This document shows positions 24,478-36,009 of a stretch of 52,048 bases of DNA, piece by piece. The translations under genes and the position numbers were made by a program. The notes under the pieces were generated by a model that saw only the letters and a list, made by a program, of their open reading frames with translations, was not told where the DNA came from and ran no database searches. Origin of the DNA: Piscirickettsiaceae bacterium (GTDB lineage Bacteria; Pseudomonadota; Gammaproteobacteria; Nitrosococcales; Methylophagaceae). Position 1 is the stretch's first letter. Each line of letters starts with the position of its first letter. The stretch lies in contig JAIBDY010000012.1 of NCBI GenBank assembly GCA_024685995.1, forward strand, positions 1 to 52,048, in the 5' to 3' direction.

Positions 24478-26307
24478 CTAAGTGTTGCTCGACAGCTTAA
24501 CGACGATTTGTCTAACTGCCGTGGCATCGCTGTCGATTGTACAAGGTTCACCGAAAATCACACTGACATCTCGGGGCATAGCTTGTTCCGAAAGTCCTTG
24601 TAACCGAGAGTCCGAACGCGAGCCTCCGGCCCATAAGCTGCTCAGGTAAAAAGGTAAGATGACGCCATCGACTTCATCAATACAACGTTCAAAGTCTTTT
24701 TTAAACTCGCCTAGTTGGTCGCTGTGACTGAGTGACCCTTCGGGAAATAGACAAACGACGTCGCCATTTTTTAAGCACTGGTTGATAGCGGCTAACGGGG
24801 CTTTGCTACTGCCTTTAGAAATAGCAATCACGTCGAACAGGTCAAAAAACCAAGTGAGGTACCATTTTTGATAGATCGTTTTATCCATTACAAAACGGAC
24901 CGGGCGCGGACAGGCAATTTGGATAATGACCCAATCCAACCAACTAGTATAGTTACCAAGCATCAGCACAGCGCCCTGCGACGGCATATTGTGAAAACCT
25001 TGTACATGAATGCGGTATCGGCTAGTGAACATCAGTCCGGTGACGAAACGGAGCAAGGACTGTGGTAGCTTAAAAACGGTATAAATAGTGCCAATCAAAG
25101 TGATAATCGCGACTGTTTGGAGCAAGTGCTGGCTGTGTATATCGGCTAAAGCAGCGAGCATGGTCGCGATAAGGAATGTGAGCATCACGACATTTTGAAT
25201 CCAGTTATTACCCGCGAGCACAGTACCCAATTGTTCGGCACGGGCGCGAAACTGGATCATGGCGTTGAGTGGGATAATGAAGAGACCACCGAATAAGCCA
25301 AACGCGGCGATAGCCATTGCTAAGGTGAGGGTCGAATCGAGTTGTGGGAGTGAACCTAGGCTGACAACCATGCCGAGTGCACCGATGGGAATCAAGCCGG
25401 TCTCAATATAGTGATTAGAGACTTTGCCTGCGACCAGAGAGCCTAAAATAATACCGATACCCGAACACGCGAGCAGGCCTTGGATGACGATGGTGTTATC
25501 AATGGCCAATGTTTCTTTGGCATAAGCTGGAAAGGTGGCGAGTACGGCTTGGGAAACACCCCAGAAGAGAGATAGGCCAATGATCGCTAACCAGATAACC
25601 GTATCTAAGTTGATTAATTTTAAATTATTTTTTAACGCTTGGCCGTTGCGATATTGTTGCCAATTGAAAGGGGGCGCTTGATGTGGTTGTTTGACATTAG
25701 GTAATTGGTAGGCAAAATAAAGTTCGAGCACGCTACCCAAAACAAGTAACCAACCAATAGGGGCGATGATACTGATAATGTCTTGTTCGCTAGTAAAGTG
25801 GGTATTGGCTAACGCGAGCTCGAATAAGATTGAAAAGACAAACATTCCTAGCAAAATAGCGACGATAGTGGTGGATTGAACAAAACTGTTGGCGGCAGCA
25901 AGGTAATCCTTGCCGGCGATTTCTCGGATATAGCCATATTTTGCGGGCGAATAAAAAGCACTTTGAACGGCCAACATAAATGTCATGGCAAAGGCCAGTT
26001 GAAACCATCCGAGATAATAAAAAAGCGTTATGAGTAGTGTTAGCACAACGGCCAAAGAGGCGGCCCAGCGCATAATTTTAGGTTTTCTAAAGCGATCAGA
26101 GAGAAAGCCTGCTGGGGTAAATAATAAAATAAAAGGTAATAAGATAAGGCCATTAATAATGGCGGTTAAAACGATTTGGGTCGAGCCATCATAGACTTTG
26201 AATACGGTGTTTTGAATGACGATCTTATGACCTAAATCGACAAAGGCGTTAAGAAAGATCATTGCAATGAAAGACAGGAAGCCGGTAGTTTTAAATAACG
26301 AAGTCAT
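24478..26307 (-). CDS. MFS transporter-acyltransferase fusion (LplT-PlsC like), variant active site
   Basis: The 609-aa protein joins an LplT-like major-facilitator lysophospholipid carrier (about residues 1-415, with PAGFLSDRFRKPKIMRW as the MFS loop motif) to a PlsC-type acyltransferase (about 430-609). By family it would flip and re-acylate lysophospholipids; E. coli uses LplT plus Aas for this. The catalytic HX4D motif reads NYTSWLDW: the histidine is replaced by tyrosine (codon TAT at 24949-24951). The second motif FPEGSLSH is present. The fused acyl-ACP synthetase of Aas is absent. ATG 26307 is preferred over TTG 26319 upstream; neither has a strong RBS. Confidence 0.9.
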   Translation of the reverse strand: MTSLFKTTGFLSFIAMIFLNAFVDLGHKIVIQNTVFKVYDGSTQIVLTAIINGLILLPFILLFTPAGFLSDRFRKPKIMRWAASLAVVLTLLITLFYYLGWFQLAFAMTFMLAVQSAFYSPAKYGYIREIAGKDYLAAANSFVQSTTIVAILLGMFVFSILFELALANTHFTSEQDIISIIAPIGWLLVLGSVLELYFAYQLPNVKQPHQAPPFNWQQYRNGQALKNNLKLINLDTVIWLAIIGLSLFWGVSQAVLATFPAYAKETLAIDNTIVIQGLLACSGIGIILGSLVAGKVSNHYIETGLIPIGALGMVVSLGSLPQLDSTLTLAMAIAAFGLFGGLFIIPLNAMIQFRARAEQLGTVLAGNNWIQNVVMLTFLIATMLAALADIHSQHLLQTVAIITLIGTIYTVFKLPQSLLRFVTGLMFTSRYRIHVQGFHNMPSQGAVLMLGNYTSWLDWVIIQIACPRPVRFVMDKTIYQKWYLTWFFDLFDVIAISKGSSKAPLAAINQCLKNGDVVCLFPEGSLSHSDQLGEFKKDFERCIDEVDGVILPFYLSSLWAGGSRSDSRLQGLSEQAMPRDVSVIFGEPCTIDSDATAVRQIVVKLSSNT

Positions 26308-26319
26308 AAGAGGTCTCAA

Positions 26320-26740
26320 AAGGTGATTGGCTACTATCTTAAAAAATTTAACAAATAAAACGACTTACTATTGTAGAAGCCGCTTCCTAAAGGACGACAA
26401 GTTTCATTATAAGAAGCTTTATGTCGAGACGGTGTTGTAGGGACGATATGATGGCACAAACCATCGCACTAATCTCAGTCTCAACACACGTTAGAATCTT
26501 GTGGCTTGTCTTCTGGTAAAGGGGCTAACAATGCGCGTTATCGGAGGTTAGTGTAAAACGATTACTGTCCGAATGCCGACTTGCTTTAGACAAGCTTGAT
26601 AGCCTTATTTGGAAGCATTAAATCTTGAGAGGCGTATTTTGCCATTAATTAAGGGCTAAATAGGACCGTGGTATTGGTCGTATGAAACTGGCTGTGTGGA
26701 CTATTTGAAGCGCACAAAAACAAATCAGTAGTTCGAGGGA
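26320..26740. other. 421-base intergenic region with no recognised gene
   Basis: It lies between two minus-strand genes. I find no frame of 60 codons, no tRNA and no clear terminator. A weak inverted repeat (GGGCTAAC/GGTTAGTG near 26520-26553) is the only structure noted. It could carry a small RNA or a decayed gene; the sequence does not show which. Confidence 0.45.
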
Positions 26741-27181
26741 TTACTCATCAAGGCGAACAGCTAAGACATCACATTTGGCGTGATGTAGAATAGCGTTGGC
26801 AGTTGACCCTAACAATAATTTGATGCCATGGCGACCATGAGAACCCACTACGATAAGGTCGACGCTATGTTGTTCTGCAAGACGGACGATATCATAACGC
26901 GAACTACCAAATTCGACCCATTGGTTTTCCGTCGAGATCTTGAGGTCTTCCCCAAGGCTCTGAATGCGTTTTTTGGCGCTGTTGAGTAGCTCGTCTTGCA
27001 TATCAACACTGACGCTGCCGATGGCTTCATAGGCGAAATCTGAGACGATATAGTTTTCGACAATATGGCAAAGGCTCAGTTTGGTGTGCTTGTGATGCGC
27101 CAAACTCAGCGCTTTGTTACACAGCTGAAGGTGATGATCTGAGAAGTCAATGGCGATAAGGATGTGCTGATAATGTGCCAT
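26741..27181 (-). CDS. Universal stress protein, UspA family
   Basis: The 146-aa protein has the Usp alpha/beta fold signature: an N-terminal strand with HILIAIDFSDHH, then a C-terminal DLIVVGSHGRHGIKLLLGST and CDVLAVRLDE. The glycine pattern near the C-terminus resembles the nucleotide-binding G-x2-G-x9-G(S/T), but with one residue fewer between the last glycines, so ATP binding is uncertain. Usp proteins protect cells during growth arrest and stress. It is an isolated minus-strand gene between the MFS-acyltransferase fusion and trxB. Confidence 0.92.
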   Translation of the reverse strand: MAHYQHILIAIDFSDHHLQLCNKALSLAHHKHTKLSLCHIVENYIVSDFAYEAIGSVSVDMQDELLNSAKKRIQSLGEDLKISTENQWVEFGSSRYDIVRLAEQHSVDLIVVGSHGRHGIKLLLGSTANAILHHAKCDVLAVRLDE

Positions 27182-27235
27182 AGCCAGTACCTCACATTTT
27201 GAACTGGGTAAGCATTTCCCCGCAGTTCATATTAA

Positions 27236-27266
27236 ACTAAAGGGCGAACGGATATCCGCCCTTAAA
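27236..27266 (-). terminator. Terminator of trxB
   Basis: On the minus strand AAGGGCG pairs with CGCCCTT (27257-27263 and 27240-27246) around a 10-base loop. A T-rich stretch (TTAGTTTAAT) follows, shortly after the trxB stop. Confidence 0.65.
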
Positions 27267-27274
27267 GTATAACG

Positions 27275-28309
<1,035 letters not shown>

Positions 28310-28340
28310 CTAATCTATTGGTGTTATTGGAAATATTACA

Positions 28341-30638
28341 TTGGCTCAAGCGACACGAGTGAATAACAAAGACAAGCCTAAGGTAAACACGGGCGCAGTG
28401 AGCTTTCGCCTGCGCGAAGCGGCACTCATTTTATCACTGGCTTTGGCGGCATATTTGCTATTGTCGCTATCGAGTTATCAACCGACCGACCCCGGCTGGT
28501 CTACTACCGGCACCAATGATGTTATCGGCAATAAAGGCGGTATTGTCGGGGCTTGGTTAGCCGATTCATTATTGTATGGTTTTGGCTTTCCCGCGTATTT
28601 ATCGCCTTTGATGTTAGCGTTTAGTGGTTGGTTATTATTCAGCTGGGGTAACGGCGATGGTGCTGAAGGTGCCGTGCATTTCTGGGTGCTGAAAGCCGTT
28701 GGTTTAATGATCGCCTTGTCGGCCGCCAGTGGATTGTCGACATTGAGTTTGATGCCCTATGCCAATGCATTACCTTTGGGTGCTGGCGGAGTGTTAGGAG
28801 AACTGGTTGGTAATGGGTTTGTGGCTATTTTTGGCGCATCCGGGACAACGCTGTTGCTCTTGGCAGTGTTGTTAACGGGGATTACGCTTTTTACCGGTTT
28901 ATCGTGGTTAATGATAATCGATAAAATTGGTGCGGTGGCATTGTTGATGATGACCTATATAGCACGCTGGGTTAGGGAGACTAAAGCCCAACTGGCCTCT
29001 AAGCAAGCCAAACAAAAGCGCGCCGATACGTTTAAAGCGAAAAGTACCAGCTTGGCCAAACCGGCCAAAATTCGCGTCGAGCCGATTTTGGATGCACCGA
29101 AAGTGAGTCAACGCGAAGAAAAAGAGCGCCAGGTACCGCTATTTGAGTCGCAAGATCAAGGCGCGATGCCTGCTTTGGCCTTATTAGATATGGCGCAAGC
29201 AAGTAAAGGCGGCTATAGCGCAGAAGTCTTACAGGCGCTATCGCGCCAAGTTGAATTAAAACTGAAAGACTTCGGTGTCGAAGTCGAGGTGGTTGAAGTT
29301 CAACCAGGCCCGGTGGTGACCCGATTTGAATTACAACCTGCACCGGGCATTAAAGTGAGCCGGATTACCGGCTTGGCTAAAGACCTGGCGAGAGCTATGT
29401 CGATTACCAGCGTGCGGGTGGTAGAAGTCATTCCAGGTAAGCCATTAGTTGGGATTGAAATTCCCAATGAACATCGCGATATTGTTCGCTTGAGAGAGAT
29501 CTTAGGCTGTGCTGATTATGAAAACAGTAAATCGGTGTTGGAAATGGCCTTGGGTAAAGATATTGCCGGTCGGCCTGTGACGGCAGATTTAGAAAAAATG
29601 CCACATTTATTGGTTGCAGGTACCACGGGATCGGGTAAGTCGGTGGCGGTGAACGCGATGATTTTGAGTTTGCTTTATAAAGCGACGCCAGAACAAGTCC
29701 GAATGATCATGGTCGATCCCAAAATGCTCGAGCTGTCTGTCTATGAAGATATTCCGCATTTGTTGACACCTGTTGTGACCGATATGAAAGAAGCGGCCAA
29801 TGCCCTGCGTTGGTGTGTGGCTGAGATGGAAAGGCGCTATCCCTTAATGGCGGCAATGGGCGTACGAAACATTACGGGTTTTAATAAAAAAGTGAAGGAT
29901 GCGATTGAACGCGGTGAACCGATTGTTGATCCTACCGTTGATGTGGTGCCGGGAGAGCCTGCGCCGACATTGGAACCCTTGCCTTTCATTGTGGTGATTA
30001 TCGACGAATTTGCCGATATGATGATGGTGGTTGGTAAACAAGTTGAAGAATTGATTGCGCGTTTGGCTCAAAAAGCACGGGCGTCTGGTATCCATCTGAT
30101 TTTGGCGACGCAACGACCTTCAGTTGATGTCATTACGGGCTTGATTAAAGCGAATATACCAACCCGAATGGCATTTCAAGTGTCATCGCGTATTGATTCT
30201 CGTACTATTTTGGATCAAATGGGGGCGGAGCAGCTATTAGGTCAAGGTGATATGTTGTATTTGCCGCCTGGTTCGGGCTTGCCAGAGCGAGTACATGGCG
30301 CTTTTGTCGATGATCACGAAGTGCATGGTGTGGTCGACTTTTTGAAGAAAAGTGGTCAACCCAATTATCTGGAAGAAATTACCCAAGGCTTGGCCGATGA
30401 TGACAATGGTTCGGGCATTGCAGGTGCCAGTGATGGCGAGTCGGATCCCTTATACGATCAAGCGGTACAAGTGGTCACCGAATCTCGTCGAGCGTCGGTA
30501 TCGGGTGTGCAACGGCGTTTGAAAGTGGGCTATAACCGCGCTTCAAGGCTGGTTGAAGCAATGGAAGCCGCGGGTGTCGTGACAGCAATGCAGGCCAATG
30601 GCAGCCGCGAAGTCATTGCGCCACCGCCTCGTGATTAG
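28341..30638 (+). CDS. ftsK: DNA translocase FtsK
   Basis: FtsK anchors at the septum and pumps DNA toward dif for chromosome dimer resolution. The 765-aa protein has an N-terminal membrane domain of about four helices (residues 25-210) and a short linker (210-260). The motor domain follows, with Walker [13 protein letters not shown] and Walker [15 protein letters not shown]. The C-terminal gamma winged helix (about 700-760, [19 protein letters not shown]) reads KOPS sites. The linker is much shorter than in E. coli FtsK, as in many other bacteria. TTG 28341 gives the N-terminus MAQATRVNN. lolA and rarA follow on the same strand. Confidence 0.97.
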   Translation: MAQATRVNNKDKPKVNTGAVSFRLREAALILSLALAAYLLLSLSSYQPTDPGWSTTGTNDVIGNKGGIVGAWLADSLLYGFGFPAYLSPLMLAFSGWLLFSWGNGDGAEGAVHFWVLKAVGLMIALSAASGLSTLSLMPYANALPLGAGGVLGELVGNGFVAIFGASGTTLLLLAVLLTGITLFTGLSWLMIIDKIGAVALLMMTYIARWVRETKAQLASKQAKQKRADTFKAKSTSLAKPAKIRVEPILDAPKVSQREEKERQVPLFESQDQGAMPALALLDMAQASKGGYSAEVLQALSRQVELKLKDFGVEVEVVEVQPGPVVTRFELQPAPGIKVSRITGLAKDLARAMSITSVRVVEVIPGKPLVGIEIPNEHRDIVRLREILGCADYENSKSVLEMALGKDIAGRPVTADLEKMPHLLVAGTTGSGKSVAVNAMILSLLYKATPEQVRMIMVDPKMLELSVYEDIPHLLTPVVTDMKEAANALRWCVAEMERRYPLMAAMGVRNITGFNKKVKDAIERGEPIVDPTVDVVPGEPAPTLEPLPFIVVIIDEFADMMMVVGKQVEELIARLAQKARASGIHLILATQRPSVDVITGLIKANIPTRMAFQVSSRIDSRTILDQMGAEQLLGQGDMLYLPPGSGLPERVHGAFVDDHEVHGVVDFLKKSGQPNYLEEITQGLADDDNGSGIAGASDGESDPLYDQAVQVVTESRRASVSGVQRRLKVGYNRASRLVEAMEAAGVVTAMQANGSREVIAPPPRD

Positions 30639-30728
30639 TTAATCTAACTTTACGGCGAACATTCAAGCGCCAACCGGGTCTGAATGTGTAAGGTCTCTGG
30701 GCATGTCCTAAATAACTTGAGGAAAAGT

Positions 30729-31370
30729 ATGAATCCTAAAACACGACTGCAGTGGGGCGTATTTGTTTTGTCACTGTTAGTATCATCAATGACGATGGCA
30801 GCTGATTCTGCTTCTGAAAAGTTAACGATTTTTTTACAATCTGTGGTGACATTTAAAGCCCAGTTTGAGCAAATGGTCTTGAGCCCGCAAGGCGAGGTTA
30901 TAGAGACCGCACAAGGTCAATTCATATTAGAGCGGCCGGGTAAGTTTCGTTGGGATTATCTCAGCCCATACCCACAAGAAATTGTCGCCGATGGTAAGCG
31001 AATTTGGTTTTATGATGCTGATCTAGAGCAAGTGACAGTGAAGTCGCAACAGGAAGCACTAACCGATACTCCTGCGACATTGTTGTCTGGCGAGATGTTG
31101 CCTCAGGAGAAATATCAAGTCATCAACCTGACAACGGATGATGGTTTCGATTGGGTTGAATTGGTTCCTAAAGATTTGGAGTCGAATTTCCAATCAGTGC
31201 GATTTGCATTTGATAAGCAAGGCTTACGTCAAATGATTATGCGCGATAGCTTTGACCAATATACCCGGCTTATTTTCAGCGATGTTTCGGAAAATATCGA
31301 GTTAGATGCGAACACCTTTTTGTTTGTGGCGCCCAAAGGGGTCGATGTGGTGGGTGATACTCAATTGTGA
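30729..31370 (+). CDS. lolA: Outer-membrane lipoprotein carrier protein LolA
   Basis: LolA is the periplasmic chaperone carrying lipoproteins from LolCDE to LolB. ATG 30729 is preceded by TTGAGGAAAAG and gives a signal peptide ending MTMAAD (213 aa); an upstream frame start at 30684 lacks an RBS. Family marks include FKAQFEQMVLSPQGEV, RPGKFRWDYLSPYPQEIV and DGKRIWFYDADLEQVTV. The gene lies in the conserved order ftsK-lolA-rarA. Its stop overlaps the rarA GTG start as GTGA. Confidence 0.96.
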   Translation: MNPKTRLQWGVFVLSLLVSSMTMAADSASEKLTIFLQSVVTFKAQFEQMVLSPQGEVIETAQGQFILERPGKFRWDYLSPYPQEIVADGKRIWFYDADLEQVTVKSQQEALTDTPATLLSGEMLPQEKYQVINLTTDDGFDWVELVPKDLESNFQSVRFAFDKQGLRQMIMRDSFDQYTRLIFSDVSENIELDANTFLFVAPKGVDVVGDTQL

Positions 31371-32695
31371 GCTTGTTTGAGCAAATCGATGACCCGATGA
31401 GTCGACCTTTGGCTGATAGGATGCGGCCGTCCGATCTTGACGGTTATATTGGTCAGCGCCATCTATTGGCAGAAGGTAAGCCTCTACGGCAGGCAATTAT
31501 GACTGGACAACCTCATTCGATGATTTTTTGGGGCCCGCCAGGGACAGGGAAAACGACCTTAGCAAAATTGATTGCGGGATATTGCGATGCCGAATTTATT
31601 ACGATTTCTGCGGTGTTAGCAGGGGTAAAAGATGTGCGGGCGGCGGTTGCCAGAGCCGAGCAACTTCAACAAGAACAAGGTCGTCGGACGATGTTGTTTG
31701 TTGACGAAGTACATCGCTTTAATAAGTCTCAACAAGATGCTTTTTTGCCTTATGTTGAAAATGGCACTTTTACGTTTATTGGGGCGACAACCGAAAACCC
31801 ATCGTTTGAATTGAATAATGCCTTATTGTCGCGGGCTAGAGTTTATGTACTCACGGCATTAGATAATACGGATCTGCGGGAAATTATCGACCGTGCGATG
31901 GCTGATCCCGTATTGGGCTTTGCAGAACGCGGTATTACGCTCGCCTCAGAATTGCGCGACCAGTTGGCTTTGGCTTCGGATGGTGATGGTCGTCGCGTAT
32001 TAAATTTGCTTGAGATCGTTATCGATCTGGCCGATAGTCACGGCCAGTCTGCGGTATCAGAAGAGGACTTAGCCTCTGTCTTGACGGAGGGCTTGCGACG
32101 CTTTGATAAGGGTGGTGAGGCGTTTTACGACCAAATTTCTGCCCTACATAAATCGGTGCGGGGTTCATCCCCCGATGCTGCCCTATATTGGCTGTGCCGG
32201 ATGTTAGATGGTGGGTGCGATCCGGTTTATTTAATGCGTCGGGTGGTCAGAATGGCCTCTGAAGATATTGGTAATGCTGACCCGCGAGGATTACGTATCG
32301 CTTTGGATGCTTGGGAAAGCTATGAAAAGCTAGGCAAGGCCGAAGGGGAGTTGGCGATCGCGCAAGCGGTGGTATATTTGGCCTGTGCACCGAAAAGTAA
32401 TGCGGTTTATAGCGCTTTCAATGCGGCGATGGCCGATGTACGAGCACAAGGTTCTAGCGAGGTGCCATTGCACCTTCGCAATGCCCCGACTAAGTTGATG
32501 AAAGATCTGGGCTATGCCAAAGCATATCGCTATGCTCATAATGAACCCGATGCCTATGCGGCGGGTGAGAATTATTTTCCTGAGTCGATGGGTGAGCCTA
32601 ACTATTATCAACCGGTTAAGCGTGGCTTAGAAATCCAAATCGCGGATAAACTGGAGCGGTTGCGTGCCTTAGATCAGCAGGCTAGGAAACGCTGA
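31367..32695 (+). CDS. rarA: Replication-associated recombination protein RarA (MgsA)
   Basis: RarA is an AAA+ ATPase of the clamp-loader family acting at stalled replication forks. The 442-aa length fits. The Walker A is [16 protein letters not shown], the Walker B region is [20 protein letters not shown], and sensor 1 is [12 protein letters not shown]. The C-terminal MgsA tetramerisation domain (about 250-430) contains [18 protein letters not shown]. The GTG start overlaps the lolA stop. A strong hairpin follows the gene. Confidence 0.96.
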   Translation: MSLFEQIDDPMSRPLADRMRPSDLDGYIGQRHLLAEGKPLRQAIMTGQPHSMIFWGPPGTGKTTLAKLIAGYCDAEFITISAVLAGVKDVRAAVARAEQLQQEQGRRTMLFVDEVHRFNKSQQDAFLPYVENGTFTFIGATTENPSFELNNALLSRARVYVLTALDNTDLREIIDRAMADPVLGFAERGITLASELRDQLALASDGDGRRVLNLLEIVIDLADSHGQSAVSEEDLASVLTEGLRRFDKGGEAFYDQISALHKSVRGSSPDAALYWLCRMLDGGCDPVYLMRRVVRMASEDIGNADPRGLRIALDAWESYEKLGKAEGELAIAQAVVYLACAPKSNAVYSAFNAAMADVRAQGSSEVPLHLRNAPTKLMKDLGYAKAYRYAHNEPDAYAAGENYFPESMGEPNYYQPVKRGLEIQIADKLERLRALDQQARKR

Positions 32696-32716
32696 AGCCG
32701 ATATGCGCTTAATCTC

Positions 32717-32755
32717 AGGGCAGTCATCGTGATTATCGATTGACTGCCCTTGGTT
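32717..32755 (+). terminator. Terminator after ftsK-lolA-rarA
   Basis: AGGGCAGTCA (32717-32726) and TGACTGCCCT (32741-32750) form a perfect 10-bp stem, and ATCG/CGAT inside the loop can extend it. The tail (TGGTTAATTAATTA) is only moderately U-rich. It lies between converging genes and could serve both, although the tail favours the plus strand. Confidence 0.65.
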
Positions 32756-32780
32756 AATTAATTACATATGATCTGTCTGC

Positions 32781-33833
32781 CTATTCGCATGAATCGGTTA
32801 TTTTGTCGAGCGTGTTAATGCTGATATGAGGCCATTGTGCTCGGCTTGGTAAACCATCTTCACGGGGACGGAAAAAGTCTAGCATCACAACTTGAGAATA
32901 TTGCATACGCAATTTATGGTGGCCATTTTTGTCTTTTTCTTTCAGTTCTTGTATCCAAAATGTGGATTTCATACTGACCGGTTCGGCTTGTTTGACGACA
33001 AAGGGGATATTAGCGATACCGGCAGATTGTCGGGTTGAATCGACAGTCAGAGTCGTGGTGCGGTGAATATCCATATTTTTATTGGCAAAGCGTAGAATTT
33101 CATTCATATCCCTAGGGTTAAAGCCTGGAAACTCTGGTGCCGCGACATTACCCATAAAGGGGTTATCGATAAAATGTTTATACGGTGCGAGGTAAGGATC
33201 GTCATTAAAATCATAGCCTAGTGTTGACAGATCTTCAAAACGACCAATGGGTAAACCACTGATTGGCGGGATCTCTGGCATGCCTTCGTCTTTCGTGGCG
33301 GTCCCTAATGCTAATACAGCGTTACCATGTGGAATGGTTGCCAGTCGCGCGACCTCTATGACAGCGTCAACGATGCCTTCGGTGGCAGAAAAATCCTTGT
33401 CGATGGTTTGCAAGTTTTTCATATGTAGCCATAAGCCAGGCTCATGGTGAATGGCAAGACCAGCGTTACCAGCTAGGCCGCTGACGGGGAAGTCTTCTGC
33501 GACGGTTTGTTGAATAGATTGCTGATAATCTAAGGTAATGGCAAATTGATCGGCCTCTGCTTTTTTACCGCCATGTTCTTTGCAGTCCTGAATCACGCCA
33601 GGAAGTCCACGATTAGGCACGTTATCATCGACAAAAGTAAATTCGAGTGTTTCATCGTATTGGTTCATCAATAAGCGATAATCAAAAGGCCCGTCGACAA
33701 AAGGTAGCGCGATCATATTCCAGCCGGTCCCTGTCGCCTGCCATTTTCCAGGTAATAAGCTGAGTGGGCCTAAGTCATCTTCGCGGGTGTGAGCGACTGT
33801 ATAACGTCGTTTGTGTTTGTCATGTTTAGCCAT
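32781..33833 (-). CDS. Conserved hypothetical, possible haem-binding beta-barrel protein, 350 aa
   Basis: I do not recognise the family with confidence. The protein has no signal peptide, begins with a basic stretch (MAKHDKHKRRYTVAH), and has an excellent RBS (AAGGAGA, 8 bases upstream). The pattern LGPLSLLPGKWQATGTGWNM at the start, RLLMNQYDETLEFTFVDD, and the alternating strand character throughout recall lipocalin/nitrobindin-like barrels that bind haem or hydrophobic ligands. His-rich stretches (AIHHEPGLWLHMKN) could offer ligands. The C-terminal part ends with LRMQYSQVVMLDFF. It is a single gene, convergent with rarA. The function is open; the barrel idea is inference. Confidence 0.8.
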   Translation of the reverse strand: MAKHDKHKRRYTVAHTREDDLGPLSLLPGKWQATGTGWNMIALPFVDGPFDYRLLMNQYDETLEFTFVDDNVPNRGLPGVIQDCKEHGGKKAEADQFAITLDYQQSIQQTVAEDFPVSGLAGNAGLAIHHEPGLWLHMKNLQTIDKDFSATEGIVDAVIEVARLATIPHGNAVLALGTATKDEGMPEIPPISGLPIGRFEDLSTLGYDFNDDPYLAPYKHFIDNPFMGNVAAPEFPGFNPRDMNEILRFANKNMDIHRTTTLTVDSTRQSAGIANIPFVVKQAEPVSMKSTFWIQELKEKDKNGHHKLRMQYSQVVMLDFFRPREDGLPSRAQWPHISINTLDKITDSCE

Positions 33834-34124
33834 GGTTAAATTCTCCTTAATTTAAATGGATGGCGGTTGTCCGTTAGCATGAGCTTGTTAGCTTATAGTG
33901 AACAATATTGGTTCGGGAAGAGCATTGTTGCTTGTGACACTACGCTAGAAGGGACGAGAGATTGTATTGTTTTGCTTCACCGATAAACTCCTTTTTACCG
34001 ACAGTGAAAAGCTTGGTGCGGTGCTTTATTGCTCGGGCTTCACTCTATACGCGAAAAACGCGAATGAACAGTGTTTAATTGTGATGTGGTTCTCATAATT
34101 AGGGATAAAGTACGAGGGCGGTGC
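33834..34124. other. Intergenic region, 291 bases
   Basis: It lies between the stop of the minus-strand rsmJ and the start of the minus-strand 350-aa gene. It should contain the promoter of the latter. A 63-codon plus-strand frame (34071-34262) mostly overlaps rsmJ and is not credible. No RNA gene or strong hairpin is visible. Confidence 0.45.
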
Positions 34125-34892
34125 TTAATTGAGCATATAGATGTCATAACGGGTATTTTTACTGTCGACGGTCGTACTGGGTTTTTGATCTGCGATAGGA
34201 TGAGCGGATTTAGGACGTTTTACGACGACTCTTTTTATCGCGGTCTGCCTAGCGGTGTCTAGTAATTGTTCGCTATCGGTATCCGGCCCAACGAGCTGAT
34301 GTAACAATTGCATCTCTTTTTTGACGAGCGCGGACTTTTGTCTGCTCGGGTACATCGGGTCGATATATATCACGTCGGGTCGTTGTTGAGACGATAACGT
34401 TGTTAAATAGTCGTTGGCATCGTGATGGTGTAATGTCATACGTTGCGCGATTGGCTCAGAACTAGGGTCTAGACGGGCTAGGGCAATCGCAGATTCAAGC
34501 AATGCGGCGAGGAGAGGGTTACGTTCAATTAAGGTGAGATGGCAGCCTAGCGTTGCCAAAACAAAGGCATCTTTGCCATAACCCGCCGTGGTATCAATGA
34601 TTGTTGGCGTTGCTCCTTTTTTTAAGCCAACCGCTTTGGCTAAGGGTTGTCCTCGACCACCGCCGAATTGCCTACGATGCGCATGCTTACCTTGAGTGAA
34701 GTCGATAGTGATGGGTTTGAGTAAGTCGGGTGCCCTTATGGCTAATTGTTGATTTGTGATAACAAGTTGATACTGCGCCGGATCAAGGTGATCGGAAAAG
34801 GGCAGGGCAAACCGTTCAGCAAGCATTTGGGCTTGTTCGATGTCATCTGGCGAGGTTGTTGTGACGCTGCAAAGCGTGGTGATATTCAGCAT
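34125..34892 (-). CDS. rsmJ: 16S rRNA m2G1516 methyltransferase RsmJ
   Basis: RsmJ methylates N2 of G1516 in 16S rRNA. The 255-aa protein shows the YhiQ family pattern: substrate-side FGGGRGQPLAKAVGL, the SAM motif IDTTAGYGKDAFVLATLG, LIERNPLLAALL, and the catalytic-region IYIDPMYPSRQKSALVKKEM. It is a single gene, separated by about 300 bases from the divergent mla operon. Confidence 0.95.
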   Translation of the reverse strand: MLNITTLCSVTTTSPDDIEQAQMLAERFALPFSDHLDPAQYQLVITNQQLAIRAPDLLKPITIDFTQGKHAHRRQFGGGRGQPLAKAVGLKKGATPTIIDTTAGYGKDAFVLATLGCHLTLIERNPLLAALLESAIALARLDPSSEPIAQRMTLHHHDANDYLTTLSSQQRPDVIYIDPMYPSRQKSALVKKEMQLLHQLVGPDTDSEQLLDTARQTAIKRVVVKRPKSAHPIADQKPSTTVDSKNTRYDIYMLN

Positions 34893-35205
34893 TATTTAAG
34901 GGGTATGGTTCTTTTGTGAGTATTGAAAAGTTGTAGCATAACGTAGCAGACGATTTTTACACTAGTCACAATCAGGATGAAATGAGAAAAATATGTCTAG
35001 TCTAAAGCAGGTACACTTAGCGGTTTAATGTGTTTGGGTGCTGTCGCAACATGTATTGGGGCAAGACTGTTTAATACTGCTTGGTCGTGTGGCAGGTGAC
35101 GCAGACCTTGTTAAAGCGAATTTAATAGTCGTTTAGTTGACTTAATGCGCCTTATTTATGAAAATTGACTGTTTTTGATATTTATTTGTTTACTTGGAGA
35201 GCTTA
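34893..35205. other. Divergent intergenic region upstream of mla operon
   Basis: These 313 bases separate rsmJ from mlaF and must hold both promoters. TTGACT-like -35 candidates are seen near 35137 and 35165, but no convincing matching -10 is found. No coding frame or RNA structure was recognised. Confidence 0.45.
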
Positions 35206-36009
35206 GTGCCACTGATAGAAATCAGGGATCTGCACTTTTACCGCGGAGATAGAGCGATTTTTAGAGGGGTGGATTTAGATATCCACCGCGGAAAAATCAC
35301 GGCTATCATGGGCCCGAGTGGCACGGGTAAGACAACCTTGTTGCGCTTGATTGGTGGTCAGCTTGCGCCTGATAAAGGCACGATCAAGGTTGATGGGCAA
35401 GATGTACATAAACTGTCTCATTCGGAGTTGTACGAAATACGTAAACGGATGGGTATGTTGTTTCAAAGTGGTGCGCTACTGACAGATATTTCGGTCTTTG
35501 ATAATGTGGCTTTCCCCCTACGTGAACATACGGTGTTGCCAGAAAGTATGATCAGAGACTTGGTGTTAATGAAATTACAAGCTGTGGGTTTGCGTAATGC
35601 TAAAGACTTGATGCCAAGTGAATTGTCGGGTGGCATGGCGCGTCGCGTCGCTTTGGCTAGGGCAGTAACGCTAGATCCGATGATGATTATGTATGACGAA
35701 CCCTTCACGGGACAAGACCCAATTTCAATGGGGACATTGGTCACATTGATCAAACGTATTAATCAATCAATGGGCTTGACCAGTATTGTGGTGTCACATG
35801 ATCTTGAGGAAACATCGGCGATTGCGGATGACATCTATTTATTATCTGACGGCCGAGTAATCGAACAAGGCACGCCGGATGCATTGAGAAGCTCTACATC
35901 AGAATGGGTTAAACAATTTATGGAAGGTCTGCCTGATGGACCTGTTTCTTTCCATTATCCAGGCGTGGACTTTGGCGATGATTTGATGAACGCAGGAAGC
36001 AAGCGATAA
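35206..36009 (+). CDS. mlaF: Phospholipid ABC transporter ATP-binding protein MlaF
   Basis: MlaF is the ATPase of the MlaFEDB inner-membrane complex that keeps outer-membrane lipid asymmetry. Walker A is GPSGTGKTT, the ABC signature is LSGGMARR and Walker B is MIMYDEPF. The Mla-specific C-terminus ([16 protein letters not shown]) is present. GTG 35206 with GGAGA 5 bases upstream is preferred over TTG 35194; it gives 267 aa. The end overlaps mlaE by one base. Confidence 0.97.
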   Translation: MPLIEIRDLHFYRGDRAIFRGVDLDIHRGKITAIMGPSGTGKTTLLRLIGGQLAPDKGTIKVDGQDVHKLSHSELYEIRKRMGMLFQSGALLTDISVFDNVAFPLREHTVLPESMIRDLVLMKLQAVGLRNAKDLMPSELSGGMARRVALARAVTLDPMMIMYDEPFTGQDPISMGTLVTLIKRINQSMGLTSIVVSHDLEETSAIADDIYLLSDGRVIEQGTPDALRSSTSEWVKQFMEGLPDGPVSFHYPGVDFGDDLMNAGSKR

